Part shown: in pieces, positions 8,901-16,090 of the stretch
How the letters are laid out: each line of letters starts with the position of its first letter
How positions within the stretch are numbered: position 1 is the stretch's first letter
Assembly: GCA_016702505.1 (NCBI GenBank)
Contig: JADJDU010000030.1
Coordinates: forward strand, 434,001 to 498,000
Source of the DNA: Microthrixaceae bacterium
GTDB lineage: Bacteria; Actinomycetota; Acidimicrobiia; Acidimicrobiales; Iamiaceae
Direction of reading: 5' to 3'
Length of the DNA: 64,000 nucleotides
Translations under genes and position numbers: made by a program
The notes under the pieces: model-generated
What the model was told of the DNA's origin: nothing
The model's input: only the letters and a program-made list of their open reading frames with translations
Databases searched by the model: none

Positions 8901-11449
8901 ATCTCAGTATCACCGCCCCGCGAGGCGTGAGTGCGGCGGCCAACCTGGTCATAGACGATCCCCTCCACATCGGGTGTGGCCGGATCGGCGTAGTCGACAC
9001 CGGTCGGGCGGCCTGCCAAGTCATAGGAGTAGGTGATGCAATCGGTTCGGGGTGCAACACAGGTGCCGCCGGGCTGGGTCACCGACCCGAGGTGGCCCTC
9101 ATCGTTCCACGTGTAGCCCGTGGTCGCGTTGACTGGGTCGGTCACCGATTCGAGGCGACCTAGCCCGTCATAGTCATAGGTCCATTGGCCGTTCAGTTCG
9201 TTCGCGAACCTGGTTCGGCGCCCGTCAGGGTCATACTCGTAGGTCCGTGCCCCTGGACCGGGTGGATCCACCACCTCGAGACGATCCACCTCGTCATACC
9301 CGTAGGTGGTGACGTCACCTGTGGTGACCGTGGCTGACAACCCTGTCTCCACCCGAACCATGTTCCCGTTCAGGTCGTAACCGGTCTTCATCCGGTTCCC
9401 CAGCGGGTCGGTCTCCTCGATCACCCGCCCGAACGCGTCAGACACCAGCACCGTCTTCCACATCTGCGGGTCAGCACCAGCCAGGTTGCCTTTCGGGGAA
9501 ACCACCCACTCCAAACGCCCGATCGGGTCATAGCCCATCGACGTCTTGTTCCCCAACGGGTCCGTCACCGACTTCAAATCCCCGGTTCCGGGATCATAGG
9601 AATACGCCCAGTGCTGGTTGCGGCTGTCGATCACCTCCACCAGATCATCCCGGTGCACCGGGTCATACACCAACGTCGTGGACGCCTCATCAGGCGTGCC
9701 CACCGCGTCGACCACCGTCTCGGGCATCCCATCAGCGTTGTAGCCGACCGTGGAGGTCACCACATTCGCAGTCGAGGGCGGCAACGGGGCCGCGGTCTCC
9801 CCCACCGACACCGACGTCACCTGATCAAACAGGTTGTAGGTCCAACGCGTCACCCGCCCCGACGCATCACGGGCCATCTCCCGGTTCCCACGAGCATCGT
9901 TGTCGAACACCACCACCCCAGCCGGGCTGGTCAGCTCTTCGCACGCGAAGGTGACCGGATCACGTTCCCACTCGGTCACCTGCTCGAGGGCCGTACCCGG
10001 AGCCAGAGTGGTCGACTCGTGCACCCCATGGGAGTTGTAGTGGTCGATACGCCGCATACCCGACGGGAACACAATCGTCGTCGACCCGGGAACCGGAGTG
10101 AAATAGTTCAACTCGGTCCGCTGGCCCGCCTCATCAACCTGAGAAACCACCCGCCCCAGATGATCAAAGGTGTTCACAATCTGAGGACCCGACGGTTGAT
10201 GAACCGGTCGGCGAACCTTCCACAAACGATGCCCAGAATAATATTCGAAAGACCACACCCCACCACCAACATCGGTAAACGAAACCAGATCACCCCACTG
10301 GTCATAGTCCAGCGACACAGACCGCACACCGTCAGACACAGTCTCGACACGGCCCGCGTTCCAACTAAACGTCAACCGGCGTTCCGCCTCATCTTCCATG
10401 AACACGACCTGGCCGCTGCCATCACGAGAAACCACCGTCTCGTTGCCGAACTGATCCCCCAACCCCACCACACGACCAGCCGCGTCAAACCGGAACACCT
10501 CGAAATGATTCCTGGTGAACACCCAACCACCACCCGGAACCGCCGCTAAAGATGCCCGGAACCGGCCCGGCGCCACCCAGCCACCCGAACCATCCGGACC
10601 GAAACGAACCGTCGACCCGCCCTCCTGAGTGACCACCCGATCCGCACCAGCCGCAGCCACCTTCATCGTCAACACCGACGACCACCCAAAACCCACCACA
10701 GAATCCGACCACGCCGCCGACGAGTTGTAGGCAACCCCAAACCCCAAACCCGCGCCCCGACCATCCACCCCAATACCAGGCAACGGGAAACTGATACTCC
10801 CAGTCCGAGTGTCCACTGGGTCAGCCACACCCCGAGACGTACCACACTGATCAACCATCGCCGGATTCGACCCCGCCGTCTCCGAATCATCAAAATCACC
10901 CGTCGGACACGCCGGAGCCCCAACCGACCCAACCGGGTCACCGCTCCCATCCGTCAACGAAAAGGTGACCGACCACTCCAAACCCAGGCCCTGGCCGCGC
11001 AGACTACGCAACTTGATCGCCACCACCCGTCCAGAAGATCCATGATTCTGAAACCCGGCATAAACAGTTCTCGGCGCAAACTCGACCCACTCCTCAACCC
11101 CAGACCCACTGCCCTGGCTCACCAACGTCGAAGATTCAGTGGCCACCAGCGGATCCCCGCTAGAAGGATCGTAAGCCTGGAACCGCGCCTCATACTCACC
11201 GTGATTCCGGCTGTACCCGAACTGGGTATGAACCCGACCCTCAACCGTGGCCATCATGCGAGTACCCGCCGGCACCCACACCCCCACAAAAGCCTCCGGC
11301 GACCACTGCTGTGTCCCCGGATGAGACACAGACACCCGCTGCGACGAAGTACACCACAACGCCGGCGCACCAACCGCGGAACCACTCCCACCCACCGGCT
11401 CCAGTGCATCCACACGATCCGGCACCACCGCCAAACCACCCGCAACCAA
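5987..11449 (-). CDS. Rhs/YD-repeat polymorphic toxin-like protein, 5' end interrupted by IS30
   Basis: A very large YD-repeat protein (1820 codons from a TTG at 11449). In order: a jelly-roll-like N-terminal part to about residue 200; the Rhs entry (DPVDTRTGSISFPLPGIGVD); many YD repeats (YDPGTGDL, YDLNGN, YDEVDRLEV, YDARGNRTSM) to about residue 1090; three tandem beta-domains of ~130 residues (about 1095-1480), each with TRVxDxxxGTGTCxxxPC and ending VDVVGYFRAP-like; more YD sequence; the core end (RFYDPQSGQYTSSHPL, PYSFAGGNPTDPFGLRG); and a ~170-residue Ala/Gly-rich tip with four conserved Cys. The tip looks membrane-active rather than nuclease-like. A hydrophobic export signal (IWRLVLVGLVAGGLAVV) lies at 11420-11474, just upstream of the TTG; the IS30 element cuts off its start. 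Confidence 0.85.
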   Translation of the reverse strand: MVAGGLAVVPDRVDALEPVGGSGSAVGAPALWCTSSQRVSVSHPGTQQWSPEAFVGVWVPAGTRMMATVEGRVHTQFGYSRNHGEYEARFQAYDPSSGDPLVATESSTLVSQGSGSGVEEWVEFAPRTVYAGFQNHGSSGRVVAIKLRSLRGQGLGLEWSVTFSLTDGSGDPVGSVGAPACPTGDFDDSETAGSNPAMVDQCGTSRGVADPVDTRTGSISFPLPGIGVDGRGAGLGFGVAYNSSAAWSDSVVGFGWSSVLTMKVAAAGADRVVTQEGGSTVRFGPDGSGGWVAPGRFRASLAAVPGGGWVFTRNHFEVFRFDAAGRVVGLGDQFGNETVVSRDGSGQVVFMEDEAERRLTFSWNAGRVETVSDGVRSVSLDYDQWGDLVSFTDVGGGVWSFEYYSGHRLWKVRRPVHQPSGPQIVNTFDHLGRVVSQVDEAGQRTELNYFTPVPGSTTIVFPSGMRRIDHYNSHGVHESTTLAPGTALEQVTEWERDPVTFACEELTSPAGVVVFDNDARGNREMARDASGRVTRWTYNLFDQVTSVSVGETAAPLPPSTANVVTSTVGYNADGMPETVVDAVGTPDEASTTLVYDPVHRDDLVEVIDSRNQHWAYSYDPGTGDLKSVTDPLGNKTSMGYDPIGRLEWVVSPKGNLAGADPQMWKTVLVSDAFGRVIEETDPLGNRMKTGYDLNGNMVRVETGLSATVTTGDVTTYGYDEVDRLEVVDPPGPGARTYEYDPDGRRTRFANELNGQWTYDYDGLGRLESVTDPVNATTGYTWNDEGHLGSVTQPGGTCVAPRTDCITYSYDLAGRPTGVDYADPATPDVEGIVYDQVGRRTHASRGGDTEMWVWDQRSRLKSHTDVNGRSTGYGWDDMSNLTSISYPGQSTPVTREFDDAGRLESVTDWTGRLTTFAYDENSNWSETVFPVSSQNRDVYNFDRADRMVGVSWNRGSTVLGSLAYGPRDLKGQVTTVTGTGVVAGQNQSWSYDDRDRLTSTGTEGFGFDAATNLVDADGVLQVFDPAQRLCWTSQTAEGGDCGTPPADATTYGYDARGNRTSMTFPSGTAATYGFDAENRMTSAELPTTWQDDTARQYVPVPATRVADSAAGTGTCDSAPCARIAAGDPVSVKVAGVGGVPATGVTAVAVSIIASGTTSDGWLEVNPAGDAAAGTLPLNSGQTSAQTVTAKVAANGTIVLASDVGVDVSVDVVGYFRAPSPWVPALNYWPVTPAVTAESASGVGTCDGSPCGTLPAGETDIATAGHGGIPAVGVNAVTVSIVAQDSTGGHVRVAPNGAASAGELSWEAGSVGAAGVFTVPLNPDGSITLNTAGPTSIRVAVTGYWKIPTGTDTGLGLDLLDAPTRLVDTTNSTGTCDASPCATLQAMNPVDVEVTGQGGLSGDITAVMVSVTAIDPTAAGVVGVGTQEGELDGGIVVFDPAQHASTTMIVALSDTGTITIGSWTEIDVAIDVIGVFRAPTRTWRYEYDTTGMRTAKQLDNTAGAGAEWRREFTWLMVGGRPLLLAEHSGEQSALVVHGPGGVPIYQVNKTGEVMYLHQDHQGSTRLTTNANGTTRNTISYETNGQIGSNSNWWLEQPLVGFASLQHDTETGYIHTGTRFYDPQSGQYTSSHPLSSIGISPYSFAGGNPTDPFGLRGAASAVGSWFMDTCGSSAGAAAGCAAFAIGVAALVFGGWAAMGGVAGLGATSASSSAGLANYLAWASITIQTVLTGMDCSHGVDASCFFNAASLVFGGVGATMGWGSSALASSAAAREVLELSVPLAAAGLASSAVGAGFGFPGLSGWADGRTAEDASRIPEVQITC

Positions 11450-11476
11450 ACCAACCAGAACCAGACGCCAGATCGC

Positions 11477-12618
11477 TAGGCGACGGCGAGTTCAACCGGT
11501 CATCGCGACAGCGTGATGGTAGTGGTGGGCGGCGGTGGTCCAGCCGAGTGAGCGTCGGGGGATGGTGTTGATGCGGTGGGCGATTCGGTCGAGGTCGGCT
11601 TGGGTGTAGATCGAGAGGTCGGTGCCTTTGGGGAGCCAGCGTCGGATAAGGCCGTTGGTGTTCTCGTTGGTTGGGCGTTGCCATGGTTTGTGGGGGTCGC
11701 AGAAGTAGATGTCGATTCCGGTGGCTTGGGCGATGGCGGGGTGGTTGGCCATCTCGCTGCCGCGATCCCAGGTGAGGGTCAGTCTCAGCTCGGGTGGGAT
11801 CGTTTCGAGGGTGGCGGTGAGGGCGTGTTGGGTGCTCAAGGCGGTGTAGGCACAGTTGGGTGTGTCGTGGCGGGCGAGCCACAGGTACCGGGGTTTGCGG
11901 TCGACGAGGGTGATGATGGCGGACTGGTTGCGGGCGCCGATGATCTGGTCGCCTTCGAGGTGACCGACCTCTGCCCGTGCCTCGGCGGCGGGTGGGCGGT
12001 TGTGGATGATGTTGAACTGGCCGAGAACGCTGGATCGTTGCTGGCTATGGCGTTGACCGGTGTGTCGGCGTCGTGGACGACGGCGGTGCAACATCTTAGA
12101 CCTTGGTGGGCAGGCCGTGACGTTTCGGGGCGTAGACGCCCTGGTAGATCGTTTCGTGGGAGATGTTGGCGGTATAGCCGTGGAGGCCTTGGGCCAACTC
12201 GATCGAGATCGTCATCGGCGAATCTCCGGCCACGAGACGTTTGGTCACCTGCCACGCCAGTTCGGGTTCAGCGACCAGCATCGGTGCTTTTGGTCGCAAT
12301 CGTGCCTTGTCAGCTCGGACCTGCGCTTTGGTCGCGGTGTACGCGGCTCGGCCACCGTTGCAGGCGATCTCGCGGCCGATCGTGCTGCGATGACGTCCCA
12401 GCCCGCGGGCGATACAGGCGTCGGAGTCACCGCGTTCGATCCCAGCGCGGATTTGCTCACGATCAGACGCGGTGAGTGGGTTAGCTGGCATGCTGGGACT
12501 CTCCATCGGTTCAGGGTGCTGTGTAGACAGCGGCCATCATGGCCGCCATCACGCTCTGACCGGTGGAGACCCATCACCTCACGGTGTTGCCGTCACCCCT
12601 TGAACCCGCCGACCCCTA
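11477..12618 (-). mobile_element. IS30-family insertion sequence, ~1.14 kb
   Basis: Bounded by imperfect terminal inverted repeats of about 40 bp with roughly three-quarters matching positions: TAGGCGACGGCGAGTTCAAC inward from 11477, and TAGGGGTCGGCGGGTTCAAG inward from 12618 on the complement. The dinucleotide GC flanks both ends (11475-11476 and 12619-12620) and fits the 2-3 bp target duplication of IS30 elements. The length and the single transposase fit the family. It sits inside the 5' end of the rhs reading frame. Confidence 0.8.
11492..12506 (-). pseudogene. IS30-family transposase, frameshifted
   Basis: The N-terminal part (12506 to 12096) has the IS30 helix-turn-helix region (LTASDREQIRAGIERG, LGRHRSTIGREIACNGG) and ends at an in-frame TAA. 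The catalytic part continues in another frame from about 12094, with the DDE residues in HLEGDQIIG, LTWDRGSEMANH and NENTNGLIRRWLPKGTD. IS30 transposases are normally a single frame, so this is either an inactivating frameshift or a sequencing error near 12096. No slippery programmed-frameshift heptamer is evident. Without readthrough, the element could not move on its own. Confidence 0.8.
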
Positions 12619-12620
12619 GC

Positions 12621-12852
12621 ACCAGGCCAGAGAGAGAGAGAGAGAGAGAGCCCGACCAATACGCATTTAGACAACATCGACCCAGTGACCGCAACCTTGA
12701 GGACTATCTGTGGGCTAGCCAGGTTTCCGCACAAATGCAGGCTTGATGCTGATCCCAGTGAGATCCGCTGCGTCTGTCCGAGATCGGCCGCGGCAAGGGT
12801 CGGTGGCGCCGGCAGTCATCACCGAGCGGCGGCCAGCACCTTGGTCGACCGT
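12621..12852 (-). promoter_or_regulatory. displaced 5' region of the rhs gene
   Basis: A 232-bp gap between the IS30 element and the DUF445 gene. By position it must hold the original promoter and translation start of rhs: a candidate ATG lies at 12677 and another, out of frame, at 12666. I see no convincing Shine-Dalgarno sequence at either, and no clear -10/-35 pair. The IS now separates this region from the rest of rhs. Confidence 0.45.
12629..12650. repeat. (AG)11 dinucleotide tract
   Basis: Eleven perfect AG units ((CT)11 on the minus strand), immediately outside the IS30 element on the rhs promoter side. On the minus strand an ATG at 12677 reads through the tract (alternating Leu-Ser) to the IS boundary. 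With the IS and one GC copy removed, it joins the rhs frame without a stop. In that reconstruction the tract is coding, and gain or loss of a unit would shift the frame. Confidence 0.9.
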
Positions 12853-14253
12853 TCAGAACACGGTGGCGAAGGCGTGGATTATCACGCCGACCAGGCCACC
12901 TACCACCGTTCCGTTGATCCGGATGAACTGAAGGTCGCGTCCTACCTGTAGCTCGATGCGCCGGCTGGCGTCATCGGCATCCCACCGCTGCACCGTGCCC
13001 GAGATCAGGTCGGCTACCTCGTCTCGGTACTGGTCGAGCAGGTACACCACGGTTCGCTCCACCCATGAGTCGACCTTGGCTTGTAGCTCTCCGTCTCGTT
13101 GGAGGGTGTGACCGAGACGCACGATCCCCTCCTCGAGGCGGGCCCGCAGTTCGCTATTGGGGTCTCCGGCCGCGTCCACCATCGCCGACTTGAGGTCCTG
13201 CCACAACGTCGACGTCCAGGCCCGAACCGACGGGTGGGCCAGGAGCTGAGCCTTCAGCTCCTCCCCTCTGGCCTCGAGTTCGGGCGAGGTGCGGAGGCGT
13301 TCCACCAGATCGCGGGCTCGTTCATCGAAGTGGAGCCGAACCTGGTGATCGGGCTGCCCGCCCACCTCGGCCACGAACCGACGTATGGCATCGGTAAGCT
13401 TGGCGAAGACCCGGTCGTCGATCGGTTCGGGCACCCACCACGGCGATTCCTCACCGAGACGTTGACGCAGGCTGGTCTCGTTGCGGTCGAGGTATCCGCT
13501 CACCCCGGCGAGCAGGGAATCGATGGCGATCTGATGGTGACCATCCACCATGGCCGCTTCCAATGTCCGCGCTGCCAACGGGGCCGCGGGCACCGCGGCC
13601 ACCCGGTCGGTGACCATCTGCTCGATCACCGGAGCCACGTCCTCGTCACGCAACACGTCGACAGCGGCCGCCACCGCGTCCCCGGCACTGTGGCCGATCT
13701 TGGCGGCGTTGACCGGATCGGCCAGGTACTCACCGATGCGGGCCGCCACCCCCACCGATGCGATCTTGTCGGCGATCACCGGCCCGCTCAAGAAGTTGCC
13801 CTGCACGAAGGTTCCCAGGCCTCGGCCTATGTCGTCTTTGCGCTCAGGGATGATGGCGGTGTGGGGAATGGGCAACCCCAGCGGGTGGCGGAACAGAGCC
13901 GTCACCGCGAACCAGTCGGCCAACGCCCCGACCATGGCCGCCTCGGCAAAGGCCTCGATGTAGCCGGCGGCCACCGAATCGAATCGACGGGCCACCACGA
14001 ACACCACTGCGGCCGCCACCAACAACCCGGTAGCCAACGCCTTCATCCGGTTCAGGGCCCGGCGCCGCTCGGCCTCGTCACCTGCCCCCATGGGCGTCGA
14101 AGGCGCCGGCTGAGAAGGCCCAGGCTGAGACGGCTCAGGTTGAAGCGGCCCTGAGCGGGATGACGCAGGGCGGAATGACTCAGGGCGGAATGGCTCGGTG
14201 TGAGTTGGCCCGCGGCGGCCGGGCTCGGTCGAGGCCCCCGATGCTGATGCCAT
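12853..14253 (-). CDS. DUF445 family membrane protein
   Basis: A 466-residue protein of the DUF445 (YjiN-like) family. After a low-complexity N-terminus there is a membrane helix (ALATGLLVAAAVVFVVA), then the family core GALADWFAVTALFRHPLGLP and IPHTAIIPERKDDIGRGLG, a long helical region, and a C-terminal helix (INGTVVGGLVGVIIHAFATV) that probably re-enters the membrane. The function of the family is unknown. ATG 14253 has GGGCGAGG a few bases upstream and is preferred over longer GC-rich extensions. The N-terminal ~60 residues contain short repeats (PFRPESFRPASS, PLQPEPSQPGPSQPAPS). It starts 14 bp after the trpD stop, so the two are probably co-transcribed. Confidence 0.85.
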   Translation of the reverse strand: MASASGASTEPGRRGPTHTEPFRPESFRPASSRSGPLQPEPSQPGPSQPAPSTPMGAGDEAERRRALNRMKALATGLLVAAAVVFVVARRFDSVAAGYIEAFAEAAMVGALADWFAVTALFRHPLGLPIPHTAIIPERKDDIGRGLGTFVQGNFLSGPVIADKIASVGVAARIGEYLADPVNAAKIGHSAGDAVAAAVDVLRDEDVAPVIEQMVTDRVAAVPAAPLAARTLEAAMVDGHHQIAIDSLLAGVSGYLDRNETSLRQRLGEESPWWVPEPIDDRVFAKLTDAIRRFVAEVGGQPDHQVRLHFDERARDLVERLRTSPELEARGEELKAQLLAHPSVRAWTSTLWQDLKSAMVDAAGDPNSELRARLEEGIVRLGHTLQRDGELQAKVDSWVERTVVYLLDQYRDEVADLISGTVQRWDADDASRRIELQVGRDLQFIRINGTVVGGLVGVIIHAFATVF

Positions 14254-14267
14254 GGTCGCCTCGCCCG

Positions 14268-15332
14268 TCAGGCTTCTCGGGCTGCGGCCTCGTTCGATGC
14301 CCGCACCAGGGAGTCCAGCGCGGCCGCGGCACCACCCTCGTCGAGAGACACCCTCGCCGCTTCGACCCCGGCGCCCAGGTCGTCGACCACCCCTGCCGCC
14401 AACAACCCAGCGGCAGCGTTCAGGATCACGATGTCGGCCTTGGGGCCACGCTCTCCGCTGAGTATCCGGCGGCTGAGCTCCGCGTTGGTGGCGGCGTCTC
14501 CGCCCCGCAGATCGTCGAGGGTTCCCCCACCGAGCCCCCAATCGGCGGGGTCGACGTCATAGGACCAGATCTCGCCATCGCGCAGTTCATACACCGTCGA
14601 CGTGGTGGTGATGGTCAGCTCGTCGAGGCCATCGTGGCCGTACACGACCAGGGCTCGCTCGGATCCTTTGGCCGCCAAGACCTGGACCATGCGCTCAGCC
14701 ATGGCGGCGTCGGCCACACCGGTGACCTGCCGCCGGACCCGAGCCGGGTTGGCCAACGGCCCGAGGAAGTTGAACACGGTTGGTACACCCAGCTCCCGGC
14801 GTGGCGGCCCGGCGTGGCGCATGGCGCCGTGAAAGCGCGGCGCGAAACAGAACCCGATACCCACACTGTCCACGCAGTGGGCCACACCAGCCGGACCCAG
14901 GTCGAAAGCCACCCCCAACGCCTCCAACACGTCAGCGGTGCCACACGCCGACGAGGCGGCCCGGTTGCCGTGCTTGCAGACCCGGCCCCCGGCACCGGCA
15001 ATGGTCAGGGCAGCCAACGTCGACACGTTGATCGAATGGCTCCGGTCTCCACCGGTTCCGACGATGTCGATCACACCTTCGGGATCGGCCAAGGTCACCG
15101 GTGTGGCCCGATCGATCATGGCCGACACCAGCCCGGTGAGCTCCTCGACCGTTTCGCCCTTCATGCGCAGCGCCACTATGAACCCGGCGATCTGGGCCGG
15201 CGTGGCATTGCCTTCGAGGATCTCGGCCATGGCCGCGCCAGCAACGTCGGCGGTGAGGTCACCTCGCCCGGTGAGGGTGCCCAACACCCCAGACCACCCC
15301 CCCGCATGGTCGAACGCCACCTGCTCATCCAT
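14268..15332 (-). CDS. trpD: anthranilate phosphoribosyltransferase
   Basis: Transfers phosphoribose from PRPP to anthranilate, the second committed step of tryptophan synthesis, in the cytoplasm. The phosphoribosyl-diphosphate motif is IDIVGTGGDRSHSINVST. The anthranilate-site motif is CKHGNRAASSACGTADVLEA, and FCFAPRFHGAMRHAGPPRRE and TVFNFLGPLANPARVRRQ are the usual later blocks. Length (~354 residues) is normal. The start is ATG 15332, with AGGTGG about nine bases upstream; ATG 15341 is an in-frame alternative. No other trp genes are nearby, so it stands outside a trp operon and is paired with the DUF445 gene. Confidence 0.93.
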   Translation of the reverse strand: MDEQVAFDHAGGWSGVLGTLTGRGDLTADVAGAAMAEILEGNATPAQIAGFIVALRMKGETVEELTGLVSAMIDRATPVTLADPEGVIDIVGTGGDRSHSINVSTLAALTIAGAGGRVCKHGNRAASSACGTADVLEALGVAFDLGPAGVAHCVDSVGIGFCFAPRFHGAMRHAGPPRRELGVPTVFNFLGPLANPARVRRQVTGVADAAMAERMVQVLAAKGSERALVVYGHDGLDELTITTTSTVYELRDGEIWSYDVDPADWGLGGGTLDDLRGGDAATNAELSRRILSGERGPKADIVILNAAAGLLAAGVVDDLGAGVEAARVSLDEGGAAAALDSLVRASNEAAAREA

Positions 15333-15505
15333 GTCGGCCATCCACCTGTTCGCCCCGGTCACCCATGCCGCCCAGCTTGGCAGATGCCCGTCACCCACGG
15401 ACACGGCAGTTCCGGCCGATCGTGTGCCCCCACCGGGGTTCCGGCCGGGCCGGTGCCCGAGAGAGACCACACCGGGTCGGGCCGCCGATCCGCCATGCTT
15501 TGGGG

Positions 15506-16090
15506 ATGGAACTGGGGACGATCCTGGCCAGTGGGTGGTCTAGCGGGCTCAACCTGTATGCCACTGCGCTGTTGATCGGGCTGGCTGGTCGGTTCGATTG
15601 GGCTGAGACTCCCCACCAGCTTCAGCAGCCGTGGGTCCTGGCCGTGCTGTTCACACTGTTCGCGGTCGAGTTCGTGGTGGACAAGGTCCCGTGGTTGGAC
15701 AGCACCTGGGACGCCATCCACCTGGTGGTGCGTCCGCTGGGCGGAGCGATGCTCACCGGGATGATGGCCGCCGAGTCCGGCTCACCGGAGGTGTTGGTGG
15801 CCATGCTGGGCGGCACGTTCGCCCTGACCGCCCACGGGGCCAAGTCATCGACGCGGGCCCTGGCCAACACGTCGCCCGAGCCGGTCAGCAACGTGGCGTT
15901 GTCGCTCGGCGAGGACGGCATCGTGGCCGCCATGGTGGCGTTGGCCTTGGCCTACCCGGTGGTGGCCGGCGTGGTGGCAGTGGTCCTGGCCCTGGTGTGC
16001 GTGGCTGTCACGTGGGTGGTGTTTCGAACGGCCCGACGCCTCCGGGCCCGGTGGCGGGACCGCAAGGCATCCAGGGCGACCACGCCATGA
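15506..16090 (+). CDS. DUF4126 family membrane protein
   Basis: A 194-residue integral membrane protein. The opening LASGWSSGLNLYATALLIGL is typical of DUF4126. Further segments are VLAVLFTLFAVEFVVDKVPWLDS, the loop RPLGGAMLTGM, ALTAHGAKSSTRALANTSPEP and a long C-terminal hydrophobic stretch (VVAGVVAVVLALVCVAVTWV) followed by a basic tail. Function unknown. It diverges from trpD with ~170 bp between the starts, and it is coupled to the following GHMP kinase gene by an ATGA overlap. Confidence 0.8.
   Translation: MELGTILASGWSSGLNLYATALLIGLAGRFDWAETPHQLQQPWVLAVLFTLFAVEFVVDKVPWLDSTWDAIHLVVRPLGGAMLTGMMAAESGSPEVLVAMLGGTFALTAHGAKSSTRALANTSPEPVSNVALSLGEDGIVAAMVALALAYPVVAGVVAVVLALVCVAVTWVVFRTARRLRARWRDRKASRATTP

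Noticed and set aside
12629..12650. AG tract as part of the IS30 end or a CRISPR-like repeat
   Set aside because: It lies outside the terminal inverted repeat, has no spacer structure, and no cas genes occur in the window.
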